A DNA stretch of 64,000 nucleotides from an uncultured Clostridia bacterium. Lineage in GTDB: Bacteria; Bacillota; Clostridia; TANB77; CAG-508. Made by a program: the position numbers and the translations under genes. Shown here piece after piece: positions 37,859-45,662 of this stretch (position 1 is its first letter; each line of letters starts with the position of its first letter). The notes beneath the pieces were generated by a model. The model worked only from the letters and a program-made list of their open reading frames with translations. It ran no database searches and was not told the origin of the DNA. The stretch lies in the NCBI GenBank assembly GCA_934182465.1, contig CAKPRG010000001.1:1-64000 (forward strand), read 5' to 3'.

Positions 37859-38167
37859 TTATCTAACATCTCTATTATGTTTTTTCTGTTTATTTTTTCT
37901 TTCCTGTTCCATTTTAAATTTAGCATAAATATCTATTGCAACATCTCCATTATATTCCTTATCTAATGTTACACTGCCTTTTTCTAAAAATTCCTTTGAT
38001 AATATAAAGTTTCCACTATCTAAAAAGTTATATCTTCCCGCTTTATCTTTTCCAACATACATTGCAGTAACTTGTATTTTTTGGTTTGCAATTATTGGAA
38101 TATTTACAGTTAAAAATTCTCCTTGTTGTAAATTTTCTAAAAATTTAATTGCATCTTCTTTTTCCAT
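37859..38167 (-). CDS. Small ICE-end protein, unknown function
   Basis: About 102 residues: EDAIKFLENLQQGEFLTVNIPIIANQKIQVTAMYVGKDKAGRYNFLDSGNFILSKEF, then a basic tail. It reads as a small beta-rich cytosolic protein found next to parA in this ICE family, but I cannot name it. The ATG at 38167 is preferred; AGGAGGA lies seven bases upstream. It is the first gene inside the right end of the element. Confidence 0.55.
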   Translation of the reverse strand: MEKEDAIKFLENLQQGEFLTVNIPIIANQKIQVTAMYVGKDKAGRYNFLDSGNFILSKEFLEKGSVTLDKEYNGDVAIDIYAKFKMEQERKNKQKKHNRDVR

Positions 38168-40103
38168 TTTCATTCCTCCTTAATTTTTCCATAAAAAAAG
38201 TGAATTGCCTAATGCAACTCACTTTAAGAATATTTATCCACTTTTGGTTATTTATTGTGCATAAAACTGCAATAAGCAGACACTTCATTGTTATTTCTTT
38301 CAATACTTTTTCACTATATTCTATTCCGTATAACCTATGGTACAACTGTATTTCATCAAATATATACACCTCGTTTTTTATTAACTTCCATAAGCATACA
38401 CCTAGATGGTGTCCTCCTTCACCTGTAGGATTATACAAAGTTACTAAAATAGTAAGTTGTGGATCATCTGTTGGAGCAACTCCTATAAATGATGTAACAT
38501 ATTTTCCTGTATTTACACCATCTTCTGATGTTCCAGTTTTTCCTCCTACATTGTAACCTTGAACTTTTGCGTTTTTTCCTGTTCCTTCTGATACAACAGA
38601 TGTCATCATGCTCAAAACATTTTTTGCAGTTTCTTCTGATATTACTTGTTCTCCATATTTTGGAACTATTTCTTCAACTTCTCCTGTTTCTGGATCTTGC
38701 ATTGCTTTTACTATTCTTGGATAAACATATTTTCCATTATTTGCTATAGTTGAAACCATTGTGATCATTTGTATTGGAGTAACTTCAAATCTTTGACCAA
38801 ATGATATTGTTGCAAGCTCTACTGGTCCTACTTTTTCTTCTTTTAAAAATATACTTCCAGCCTCCCCTGGTAAATCAATTCCTGTTTTTCTTAAAAATCC
38901 AAATCGATTCAAATATTCATAATATTTTGAAACACCTATTTTTTGTCCAAGTCCAATAAATACTGGATTACAAGAATTCATTAATGCTTGCCTTAGACTT
39001 TGTGAACCATGAGGTCTATAATATCTCCAGCATTTGATTCTTCTACCTGCTATCTCTATTGAACCACTACAATTAAAAGCTCCTGCTTTATCAACTTCTG
39101 CTATTTTTTCTTCTAATGATGCTGAAGCTGTTACTAATTTAAAAGTAGAACCAGGTTCATAAGTATCTGCAATTGCTTTATTTCTCCACATTCCTTGTAA
39201 TAACTTAGACTTATCACTTTGTTCTAATAATTCCCAATTATTTTTTGTTTCTTCATTATTAATTGTAAATGGATTATTCAAATCATAATATGGATATGTT
39301 GCCATTGCCAAAATATCACCTGTTTTAGGATTCATAATAATTATGTTTCCACCATCTGTGCACACATTGTCGATACAAGCTTCTTCTAAATATTTTTCTA
39401 CAATTGCTTGAATATTCATATCTATTCCTAATATTAAATTTTTACCTTGCTTAGGTGAAACATAACTTTCACCTTCTTTTCCAAATTCATTTCCCTTTGC
39501 ATCTATTAGTTTATTTATCTTTCCAGTTTCTCCTTTTAGTATATCATTATATTTAGCTTCAATTCCATCTAGCCCTTGATTATCACTACCACAAAATCCT
39601 ATTATATGTGATGCTAAACTAGAATATGGATAATATCTTTTAGAATCTTCATCTATATTTATTCCTGTTAATATATTATTTTTTTTCATCCATTCCCTTA
39701 AAATATTTGTTTTTTCTTTTTCAACTCTTTTTGCGATTGTTTCTATTGAACTATTTTTCTTTACTTTTTTTAAAACTTTTTCATAATCTAATTCAAATAT
39801 TTCTGAAAGTTTTTGAGCTACTTTTTCTTTATTTTCATTTGAGATGTTAACTGGATTAACTGTAACAGTTTCAACTGAACTACTAACAGCTAATATATTT
39901 TTTCCAGTAGAATCATAAATTGTGCCTCTTTTTGATTGAATATTTCTACTTGAATTTTGTTGCTCTTCTGCTTTTGCTTTTAATTCATCTGGTGCTATTA
40001 ACTGAATATATCCCACTCTTGCAATTAATACAACAATCGCAAATATGCACAATATTAAACCAAATAGCATTCTTTTTCTTAAACTTAATATATTAGTCTG
40101 CAC
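38145..40103 (-). CDS. SpoVD/FtsI-type penicillin-binding protein, 3' end replaced by ICE insertion
   Basis: Host part 38415-40103, about 560 residues: N-terminal span (about 13-33), dimerisation domain, and a complete transpeptidase with PGSTFK (active serine), NSCNP (SxN-type) and KTGTSED. The last family residues are GEGGH; then about 85 unrelated residues encoded by the ICE end follow to a stop at 38145. Missing are the last transpeptidase strand/helix and any PASTA repeats, both present in the paralogue at 62168. All catalytic motifs remain, so a fusion product could be partly active. It follows ftsL in the division cluster; by place it is the septal or spore-cortex transpeptidase. Confidence 0.9.
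   Translation of the reverse strand: MQTNILSLRKRMLFGLILCIFAIVVLIARVGYIQLIAPDELKAKAEEQQNSSRNIQSKRGTIYDSTGKNILAVSSSVETVTVNPVNISNENKEKVAQKLSEIFELDYEKVLKKVKKNSSIETIAKRVEKEKTNILREWMKKNNILTGINIDEDSKRYYPYSSLASHIIGFCGSDNQGLDGIEAKYNDILKGETGKINKLIDAKGNEFGKEGESYVSPKQGKNLILGIDMNIQAIVEKYLEEACIDNVCTDGGNIIIMNPKTGDILAMATYPYYDLNNPFTINNEETKNNWELLEQSDKSKLLQGMWRNKAIADTYEPGSTFKLVTASASLEEKIAEVDKAGAFNCSGSIEIAGRRIKCWRYYRPHGSQSLRQALMNSCNPVFIGLGQKIGVSKYYEYLNRFGFLRKTGIDLPGEAGSIFLKEEKVGPVELATISFGQRFEVTPIQMITMVSTIANNGKYVYPRIVKAMQDPETGEVEEIVPKYGEQVISEETAKNVLSMMTSVVSEGTGKNAKVQGYNVGGKTGTSEDGVNTGKYVTSFIGVAPTDDPQLTILVTLYNPTGEGGHHLGVCLWKLIKNEVYIFDEIQLYHRLYGIEYSEKVLKEITMKCLLIAVLCTINNQKWINILKVSCIRQFTFFMEKLRRNENGKRRCN
38197..38225 (-). 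terminator. Hairpin terminator at the ICE right end
   Basis: AAAGTGAATTGC pairs with GCAACTCACTTT (one mismatch), followed on the minus strand by a T7 run. It would stop transcripts entering the element from the division cluster. Confidence 0.75.
38398..38415. other. Right junction of the ICE with the host pbp gene
   Basis: Up to about 38415 the minus-strand frame follows the PBP family (LYNPTGEGGH). Left of it, family likeness stops abruptly, where the paralogue at 62168-64000 continues GHQGGQTAGPVASQIMSEV. A short inverted repeat ACACC / GGTGT (398-402 and 408-412) with a 5-base centre sits at the switch and is a candidate att core. The exact crossover cannot be fixed without the other end. 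Confidence 0.7.
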
Positions 40104-40174
40104 AAAAATTCCTCCAATCTAAAAAGAACTTATCTAATCTATTTTATTAGATAAATTATTTTTTATTACAAAGG

Positions 40175-40254
40175 ATTTTTAAAAAACTTGTGTGCAAAGT
40201 TGAACATAAGCCTTTATATCATAGGAAGTGCAAAGTACTTTCCTCGTATAATAA
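40175..40254. repeat. Hairpin repeat, copy A (pbp-ftsL gap)
   Basis: Shares with copy C (43050) the line TTTTTAAAAAACTTGTGT, then CAAAGTT, a TAAGCCTTTATAT stretch, and a hairpin around GGAAGTGC/ACTTTCC flanked by AT arms. It lies just beyond the terminator of ftsL. Confidence 0.75.
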
Positions 40255-40255
40255 A

Positions 40256-40314
40256 AAAACTGATAAATCGATTTAATTACACTTATTGTGAAATTAATTC
40301 AACATATCAGTTTT
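40256..40314 (-). terminator. Terminator-like structure after ftsL
   Basis: AAAACTGATA pairs with TATCAGTTTT around an inner stem (TTAATT-CAC / GTG-AATTAA). It overlaps the ftsL stop; T-rich sequence follows on the minus strand. Confidence 0.7.
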
Positions 40315-40804
40315 AAAATAAATTTTTAATTTTTTCTAAAATTGTAGAAAAAATATTTTTATCTGTATTCATTATAACTTCTTCTGTACTTGGTTCTACA
40401 TAATCTCTTTTAGATAAATTTACATATCTAGTTTGACTACTTGTTAGTTTTTGCATTCCTAACATATTTTTTGCATTTTCTTCTATACTGCTTAAATTTA
40501 ATTCATTTTGTATACTTATTTCCAATTGATCATTTTCTTTTTGTATTTCTGTAGTTTGTGATTTCAAATCTTGTATTTGAGAAAAAGTTTGGCTAATTTG
40601 TGCATTTTGATATATCATTCCAAATAATATAGCAAATATAAAAATAGCATTTACAGTTATCTGAAATTTTAATTTTCTATTATTTTGCAACTTAGGCTTC
40701 TTTTTTTCAACTTTTTTATTTACTGTTTTTTTACGTTTTTTTGTTGCTACTTTATATTCTGGCTTTAGTTTTCTTGGACTTGTTTCATATTGATATGCAG
40801 ACAA
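40313..40804 (-). CDS. ftsL: FtsL-like division protein
   Basis: About 163 residues: a basic cytosolic start rich in lysine, one span (about 53-72), then a leucine-zipper-like coiled coil (IQDLKSQTTEIQKENDQLEISIQNELN) and an ENAKNMLGMQ segment typical of FtsL/DivIC-like proteins. It acts in the divisome, linking to FtsI-type PBPs, and its place between rsmH and pbp is the classic order. The TTG at 40804 is the likely start because AAAGGAGGA lies six bases before it and overlaps the upstream ATGs at 40825. Confidence 0.82.
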   Translation of the reverse strand: MSAYQYETSPRKLKPEYKVATKKRKKTVNKKVEKKKPKLQNNRKLKFQITVNAIFIFAILFGMIYQNAQISQTFSQIQDLKSQTTEIQKENDQLEISIQNELNLSSIEENAKNMLGMQKLTSSQTRYVNLSKRDYVEPSTEEVIMNTDKNIFSTILEKIKNLF

Positions 40805-40843
40805 ATTAAATCCTCCTTTCATCAAAACTACTATATTCGACTT

Positions 40844-41776
40844 TTATTTATCATTTCTTTCAAAAATTCTTAATTTTGCACTTTTGCTTCTTGCATTAGA
40901 ATTCATTTCTTGCTCTGATGGTAATATTGGCTTTTTAGTAATTACTTTTCCGAATGATTTTGCACCACAAACACAATATGGCAACCCTGGTGGACAAGTG
41001 CATTTTCCAGCAGCATCTACCATAGCTTTTTTTACCATTTTATCTTCTAAAGAATGAAATGTAATTATACATAATCTACCATTTGGTTTTAAACATTTTA
41101 TGCAATCCATTGTTGTTTGATATAATGGTTTTAATTCATTATTTACTTCAATACGAATTGCTTGAAAAGTTCTTTTGGCTGGATGTCCTTCATTTGGTCT
41201 TCTTGGAACTACAGATTCTATAATTTTAACTAATTCTAATGTAGTTTCTATTTCCTTTTCTTTTCGAATTTCACAAATTTTTTTTGCAATTTGTCTGGAA
41301 AATCTTTCTTCACCATATTCATATATAAGATTTGCTAACTTTTCTTCTGAGTATGTATTTACTACTGTTTTCGCATCTAATTCTTGTGTTCTATCCATTC
41401 TCATGTCAAGCTTAGCTTCTCCCATATAACTAAATCCCCTATTTCTTTCATCTAGTTGATATGATGAAACTCCCAAATCTAATAATATACCATCTACTTT
41501 TTCTATTTCTAAATTTTCTAATATATTACGAATATTGTCATGGTTATCATGTACAAATCTGACATTTTCAAATTCTTTTAGTCTTTCTTTTGCTACTTTT
41601 AAAGCATCAGTATCTCTATCTATTCCTATAAGAATTCCTGTAGAATCCAATTTTTTTACAATTTCAGAGCTGTGTCCAGCACCTCCCATTGTTCCATCTA
41701 CATATATTCCTTTAGGATTTATTTTTAATCCTTGAATACATTCATTTAACAAGACTGGTGTATGATTAAATTCCAA
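40844..41776 (-). CDS. rsmH: 16S rRNA (cytosine-1402 N4)-methyltransferase
   Basis: The product has 310 residues. MEFNHTPVLLNECIQGL opens it; the AdoMet site is GTMGGAGHS, and GILLDLGVSSYQLD and ITFHSLEDKMVKKA are signature stretches of the RsmH (MraW) family. It methylates C1402 in the ribosomal P site. It lies in the mraZ-rsmH-ftsL-pbp cluster with only a short gap to ftsL. Family size is normal. Confidence 0.97.
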   Translation of the reverse strand: MEFNHTPVLLNECIQGLKINPKGIYVDGTMGGAGHSSEIVKKLDSTGILIGIDRDTDALKVAKERLKEFENVRFVHDNHDNIRNILENLEIEKVDGILLDLGVSSYQLDERNRGFSYMGEAKLDMRMDRTQELDAKTVVNTYSEEKLANLIYEYGEERFSRQIAKKICEIRKEKEIETTLELVKIIESVVPRRPNEGHPAKRTFQAIRIEVNNELKPLYQTTMDCIKCLKPNGRLCIITFHSLEDKMVKKAMVDAAGKCTCPPGLPYCVCGAKSFGKVITKKPILPSEQEMNSNARSKSAKLRIFERNDK

Positions 41777-41880
41777 TTTTGTACCTCTTTACCATAATAG
41801 TTTTTGATATAAAACAAATTGATAATATAATAAATTTATTTATGCACAAAATTTTAAAACTAGTTTTATGCATGACATAT

Positions 41881-41920
41881 TTATATAATATGAAGTGCAA
41901 AGCACTTTCCTATTATATAA
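41881..41920. repeat. Hairpin repeat, copy B (rsmH-mraZ gap)
   Basis: TTATATAATA, then GAAGTGC-AAA-GCACTTTC, then TATTATATAA: the hairpin half of copies A and C. The upstream part (about 41850-41875) is only vaguely similar. Confidence 0.75.
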
Positions 41921-41926
41921 ACATAA

Positions 41927-41953
41927 ACAGTTGGTAAGATATATACCAACTGT
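41927..41953. terminator. Perfect inverted repeat next to copy B
   Basis: ACAGTTGGTA and TACCAACTGT with a 7-base loop. In all three cases an inverted repeat of this sort borders the hairpin repeat, on the side of the upstream gene. The T run is weak. Confidence 0.6.
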
Positions 41954-41964
41954 CTCAACTCAAT

Positions 41965-42300
41965 TTGTTTTTTTATCTTTTGTATTTTTTTATTTCTTTT
42001 GTATTCATTCTTAAAATTTTATCTTTTGTATCTTAAAATCTTTTGTATATATATTTACAATATTGTAAATGTATCTTATCTTTAGTTTAACAAAATTTTG
42101 ACTTTAGTAATTGTAACTTTTATTCTTTTGTAAATAAAAATTCATTAGTTAATTAAAATCTTTTGTTAATCTTAGTCTTTTGTTATTTTTTTATTTATCT
42201 TTTGAATATACTTCAAATTTTATCTTTTGTACATTTTAAATTCTTTTGTGTTTTTTAATTTTTTCTTTCGTATTTTAAAAATCTTTTGTATTTATATAAA
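41965..42300. repeat. Array of TCTTTTGT (ACAAAAGA) motifs between mraZ and rsmH
   Basis: Ten exact copies of TCTTTTGT on the plus strand plus two one-base variants, irregularly spaced, fill this 330-base gap. No gene is present. The repeats are transcribed, if at all, as ACAAAAGA in the mraZ-rsmH leader. Confidence 0.8.
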
Positions 42301-42333
42301 CTTTAGCAAGTTATATACTTAATTTATTTTGTC

Positions 42334-42759
42334 TTATATTCCTAGCATTTCCATCTTTTCTGCAATTTCATCTGCTGAAATGTCTTCATCACATTTTTGC
42401 CATTTTTCTTTACTCCATATTTCAAGTCTAGAATCCATTCCTACTATTACAACATCTTTTATAAGTTCAGCAAATTCTCTTAAATTACTTGAAATAAGAA
42501 ATCTTCCTTGTTTATCTATTTCACATTCAATTGCTCCAGCAAAGAAAAATCTTGAAAATGCTCTCGCATCTTTATTTGAAATTGGCAAAGTTCTTAGTTT
42601 TTGTTCGAAGTTTGTCCACTCAGCTAATGAAAAAGCAAATAAACATCCATCTAAGCCTTTGGTTAGTATGAACTTTTCACCTATGTCTTCTCTAAGTTTT
42701 GCTGGCATTATTAATCTGCCTTTAGCATCTAGAGAATGCTCATATTCGCCTATTAGCAT
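42334..42759 (-). CDS. mraZ: Division/cell-wall cluster transcriptional regulator MraZ
   Basis: The product has 141 residues. MLIGEYEHSLDAKGRLIMPAK and a second half-site CEIDKQGRFLISSNLREFA are the two SpoVT/AbrB-like repeats of MraZ with their DxKGR motifs. MraZ binds repeated sites in front of its own gene and controls the division cluster. A set of spaced GTGG boxes lies upstream at 42786-42810. Length is as usual. Confidence 0.97.
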   Translation of the reverse strand: MLIGEYEHSLDAKGRLIMPAKLREDIGEKFILTKGLDGCLFAFSLAEWTNFEQKLRTLPISNKDARAFSRFFFAGAIECEIDKQGRFLISSNLREFAELIKDVVIVGMDSRLEIWSKEKWQKCDEDISADEIAEKMEMLGI

Positions 42760-42785
42760 ATGTGGTTCACCTCTTTTCTTTATCT

Positions 42786-42810
42786 ACCACTTTCTACCAC
42801 TTTTCTCCAC
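42786..42810 (-). promoter_or_regulatory. Likely MraZ operator: three GTGG boxes 10 bases apart
   Basis: On the minus strand GTGGA, GTGGT and GTGGT follow one another with exactly five bases between them, about 30-50 bases before the mraZ start. MraZ is known to bind three or four TGGGN-type direct repeats with five-base spacers; here the third G is replaced. Confidence 0.75.
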
Positions 42811-43049
42811 TTCAATTAAATTGTAATATATAATTTTTTTATTTTCAAGTACTTTTTCAAAATTTTTTTAATTTTTTTCTTGCTATTGTTGTTTTTCATA
42901 AAATTTATTGTCTTTTTTGTTCAATTAATTGCAATTTATTCTGAATTTTATATTTAAAATCGTTATTATTTTAAAGAACAAAAGTAGACATTATGATAAT
43001 TGCAAAATACAAAATTTTATGAAAAAGTCCACGTCTTTGTTCATTGCGC

Positions 43050-43131
43050 CAAGTTTTTTAAAAAACTTGTGTACAAAGTTAGGCGTAAGCCTTTATATAA
43101 TAGAAAGTGCAGAGCACTTTCATATTATATA
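43050..43131. repeat. Hairpin repeat, copy C (mraZ-tlpA gap)
   Basis: Begins with the palindrome AAGTTTTTTAAAAAACTT, then a small AGGC-GTAA-GCCT hairpin, then TATATAATA, GAAAGTGC-AGA-GCACTTTC and TATTATATA. This is the most complete of three copies. The remaining upstream stretch 42811-43049 is AT-rich and shows nothing clear. Confidence 0.8.
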
Positions 43132-43132
43132 A

Positions 43133-43176
43133 AAAACTGAGATTCAAGTTATAAAATAAACTTAAATCTCAGTTTT
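43133..43176 (-). terminator. Rho-independent terminator after the TlpA-like gene
   Basis: An 18-base arm AAAACTGAGATT-AAGTT pairs with AACTT-AATCTCAGTTTT, with one mismatch and an 8-base loop; a T-rich tail follows on the minus strand. Confidence 0.88.
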
Positions 43177-43183
43177 ACTTACA

Positions 43184-43837
43184 TTAATAATTTTCAGATA
43201 AAATATCTAAATTTGCTAATATTGTATCTTCTTCCATTTGTCCTACTTTTTGATTTACTATATTGTTGTTTTTATCTTTTATAATTGCTGTTGGATAATT
43301 AGTTACATTGTATGCTGTACTTCCTGTAGAGTTTTCTTCATAGTATATTGGAACTTGTATATTATTGTCTTGGACTATTTTTTGAGCATCTACTTTACTT
43401 GCTAAATCAGTTACACTTAAGAAAGTAACTTTTTCACTATATTTTGTGTAAACATCATTTAATACTTTTAGCATTTCTACAGAATCTAATTCACTAACTT
43501 TCCAAAATAGTATAAATACTGGTTTTCCTGAAAAGCTATCTAACGAAACTACATTTCCATTCTCATCATAAACAGAAAAATCTTTATATTCTGCAACTGG
43601 ATTTAAAATTCCAGTTTCTGCTGCTTTTTGATAATCTGTTTCATTTAATGTATTTGATGTTACATTATTAACAGAATTTGTAATATTATTCTCTAAATTT
43701 TCTTTTGCTTCATTATTAGCTTTTGGAGTAGAACTTTTTTTATTTATTTGTATATTACTTGATACAAAAAAGAATATTATTGCTCCTATTAAAAATATTA
43801 TTGCAAATACTAATAAACCAATATCTTTTTTCTTCAT
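43184..43837 (-). CDS. TlpA/thioredoxin-fold membrane-anchored protein lacking the CxxC pair
   Basis: The product has 217 residues: a span (about 7-27), an Asn/Ser-rich linker, and a thioredoxin-like domain from about 80 (DENGNVVSLDSFSGKPVFILFWKVSELDSVEML, then TNYPTAIIKDKNNNIV with the cis-proline). The position of the redox CxxC holds WKVSELDS, so no redox cysteines are present and a thiol-disulfide role is unlikely; it may be a binding or degenerate member. Confidence 0.8.
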   Translation of the reverse strand: MKKKDIGLLVFAIIFLIGAIIFFFVSSNIQINKKSSTPKANNEAKENLENNITNSVNNVTSNTLNETDYQKAAETGILNPVAEYKDFSVYDENGNVVSLDSFSGKPVFILFWKVSELDSVEMLKVLNDVYTKYSEKVTFLSVTDLASKVDAQKIVQDNNIQVPIYYEENSTGSTAYNVTNYPTAIIKDKNNNIVNQKVGQMEEDTILANLDILSENY

Positions 43838-43948
43838 TTCACCTTATATAACAATCTCAAATAATTAAGATCGAATCCTTTCTATTATTATTTTTTATAA
43901 TTATTTTACACTTTAGTAAACAATTTTATAATTTTAAAATACAAATTT

Positions 43949-44467
43949 TTATTGCATTTCTAATAATTTTTCGCGTAATTCTAATGTTTTCTCCTCATCA
44001 ATAAGAAACTCATTGTCTGATTCTTGCTTTAATATCGTTCCTACATCTGATTTTGAAATTAAATTTTCATCTTTTACATAGATATTTTCTTTTCTAGATA
44101 AATTTGTACATTTCAATGCTTTGTTTAATTTGTTATTAACAACATATAAATCATCAATATCTTTCCAATTCGATTTTAACTCTTCTAAAGCTTTTTCTCT
44201 AGTAACTGGACAATTTAAAACATCTATTTTAAAAATTCCATTTTCTTTTTTTAAGTTCATTCCTTCTTGTATTTCTAATGGTAATTCACTTTTTAAAATA
44301 TTTTCCATGTTTCCTGTTTGTTGGTTTTCACAAATAGCATAATTTCCTTCAAATCTGTCTACAATATATTTTTCTTCCATTTGCTTATTTAATTCCTTCA
44401 AAAAATTAGTAACTATATTTTCTTTTAAATTTTTCCCTATATTTCCAATTAGAATTTCTAAATCCAT
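43949..44467 (-). CDS. DUF3006-domain protein
   Basis: The product has 172 residues. KYIVDRFEGNYAICENQQTGNMENILKSELPLEIQEGMNLK is the DUF3006 core (a small beta-barrel). DUF3006 genes are often next to beta-lactamase-fold ComEC-like genes, and one lies 1.2 kb away (45663-46664). The parts before and after the core are helical. Function unknown. Confidence 0.75.
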   Translation of the reverse strand: MDLEILIGNIGKNLKENIVTNFLKELNKQMEEKYIVDRFEGNYAICENQQTGNMENILKSELPLEIQEGMNLKKENGIFKIDVLNCPVTREKALEELKSNWKDIDDLYVVNNKLNKALKCTNLSRKENIYVKDENLISKSDVGTILKQESDNEFLIDEEKTLELREKLLEMQ

Positions 44468-44568
44468 ATTCCTTCTTTCTAATTAATACAAAAAGAAAAT
44501 ATAATTGAATTTCTAATAACTATTATAATTATTTTGGAAGTTTTATGCAAGATTAAACTAAATAATAC

Positions 44569-45372
44569 TTAATTTTCTTTGTTTTTTTCTTTTACATATT
44601 TCTTTATTGTATTTATCGCTTCATCATGTACTCTACCATTGCTTATTACTGCTCCATTTATACTTTTATCATATCTTTGCTCTTTTCCAAATAAATCTGT
44701 AACTTTGCCTCCTGCTTCTTCTACAATTACTTTAGCTGCTGCTATATCACAATTTTTATGTAATGTACCAGGAAAAATTGCTAAAGTAAATTCTCCACTT
44801 GCAATACAAGTACAAGCTCTAATTATACTGCCTAATCCAATAAAATATGTTTTGTTTCCTAATTCTTTTATAACATCTATAATATTATATTCCGCTTTTG
44901 GCCATGTATCAAAATGTGCTACACTTCTCATATCTTCTAATTCATAATCATTAACACATATTTTTTCATTATTTTGATATGCTCCTTTTCCTTTAATTGC
45001 TGTATATAAATTGTCTGTAAAAGGATCATAAATTACACCAACAGTTGATATTCCATCTATTACTAAAGCTAATGAAAAAACTGCTACTGGTATACTTCTT
45101 GCATACATTGCTGTTCCATCAACTGGATCACAAACCCATACATATTTACTTTCTCCAAATTGTTCTTCTTCACCATCAACAGAATGTGTTGGATATTTTT
45201 CTTTAACTCTTTTTATTAAATAAGAGTTTATTTCTCTATCTGCTAGAGTTACTATTGTTTTGTCTCCTTTATATGATGAAATATCTTTTCTTGAAAAATA
45301 TTTTTTCATTATTTTTCCTGCTTCATTAGCTATTTCTTTAGCAAATTCTAAGTATTCTTCGTATTCTTGCAT
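44569..45372 (-). CDS. suhB: Inositol-monophosphatase-family phosphatase
   Basis: The product has 267 residues. The metal sites of the family are clear: VDGEEEQFGE, then WVCDPVDGTAMYARSIP, and NCDIAAAKVIVEEAGGKVTD. Members hydrolyse inositol phosphate, fructose-1,6-bisphosphate, 3',5'-bisphosphoadenosine or similar sugars; the substrate cannot be told. It stands alone, divergent from the ComEC-like gene; the 290-base gap holds both promoters and an inverted TTGCCAA / TTGGCAA pair. Confidence 0.88.
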   Translation of the reverse strand: MQEYEEYLEFAKEIANEAGKIMKKYFSRKDISSYKGDKTIVTLADREINSYLIKRVKEKYPTHSVDGEEEQFGESKYVWVCDPVDGTAMYARSIPVAVFSLALVIDGISTVGVIYDPFTDNLYTAIKGKGAYQNNEKICVNDYELEDMRSVAHFDTWPKAEYNIIDVIKELGNKTYFIGLGSIIRACTCIASGEFTLAIFPGTLHKNCDIAAAKVIVEEAGGKVTDLFGKEQRYDKSINGAVISNGRVHDEAINTIKKYVKEKNKEN

Positions 45373-45662
45373 TTTATATACTCTCCTTTTATAATTTTAT
45401 TTTTAAGTATAGCTATACTATTAGTTTCTAAACTTCTTGCCAACTATCTAAGGTATAAATAATAAATTTATTTTTTACTCTTTACTTTTTTAAACATTAT
45501 ATCGTATCTTGGCAAAATAATAAATTATTTTTTTGAATATTTTTCTATATCACTTTTTAACATTTACTTATATTTTTATAAAATAATTGCTTTTTTTCTA
45601 TGTTTTGATATAATTAATTTGAAAAATATGTACAAAACTTATACTAATATACGGAGGATAAT

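Noticed and set aside
35753..38145. A decoding tRNA gene in the ICE part visible here
   Set aside because: I looked through the intergenic gaps on both strands for a cloverleaf-sized GC-richer stretch ending in a T-loop-like sequence and found none; the decoder may lie outside the window.
38145..38415. The PBP fragment as another CGG frameshift
   Set aside because: There is no CGG at the break; family similarity simply ends at the ICE junction.
38149..38749. Plus-strand open frames over the PBP gene and over the adhesin and other ICE genes
   Set aside because: They are mirror frames of the minus-strand genes, lack ribosome sites and show AT-driven Phe/Leu/Ser composition.
42929..43132. A small plus-strand gene between mraZ and the TlpA-like gene
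   Set aside because: No ribosome site; it runs through hairpin repeat copy C.
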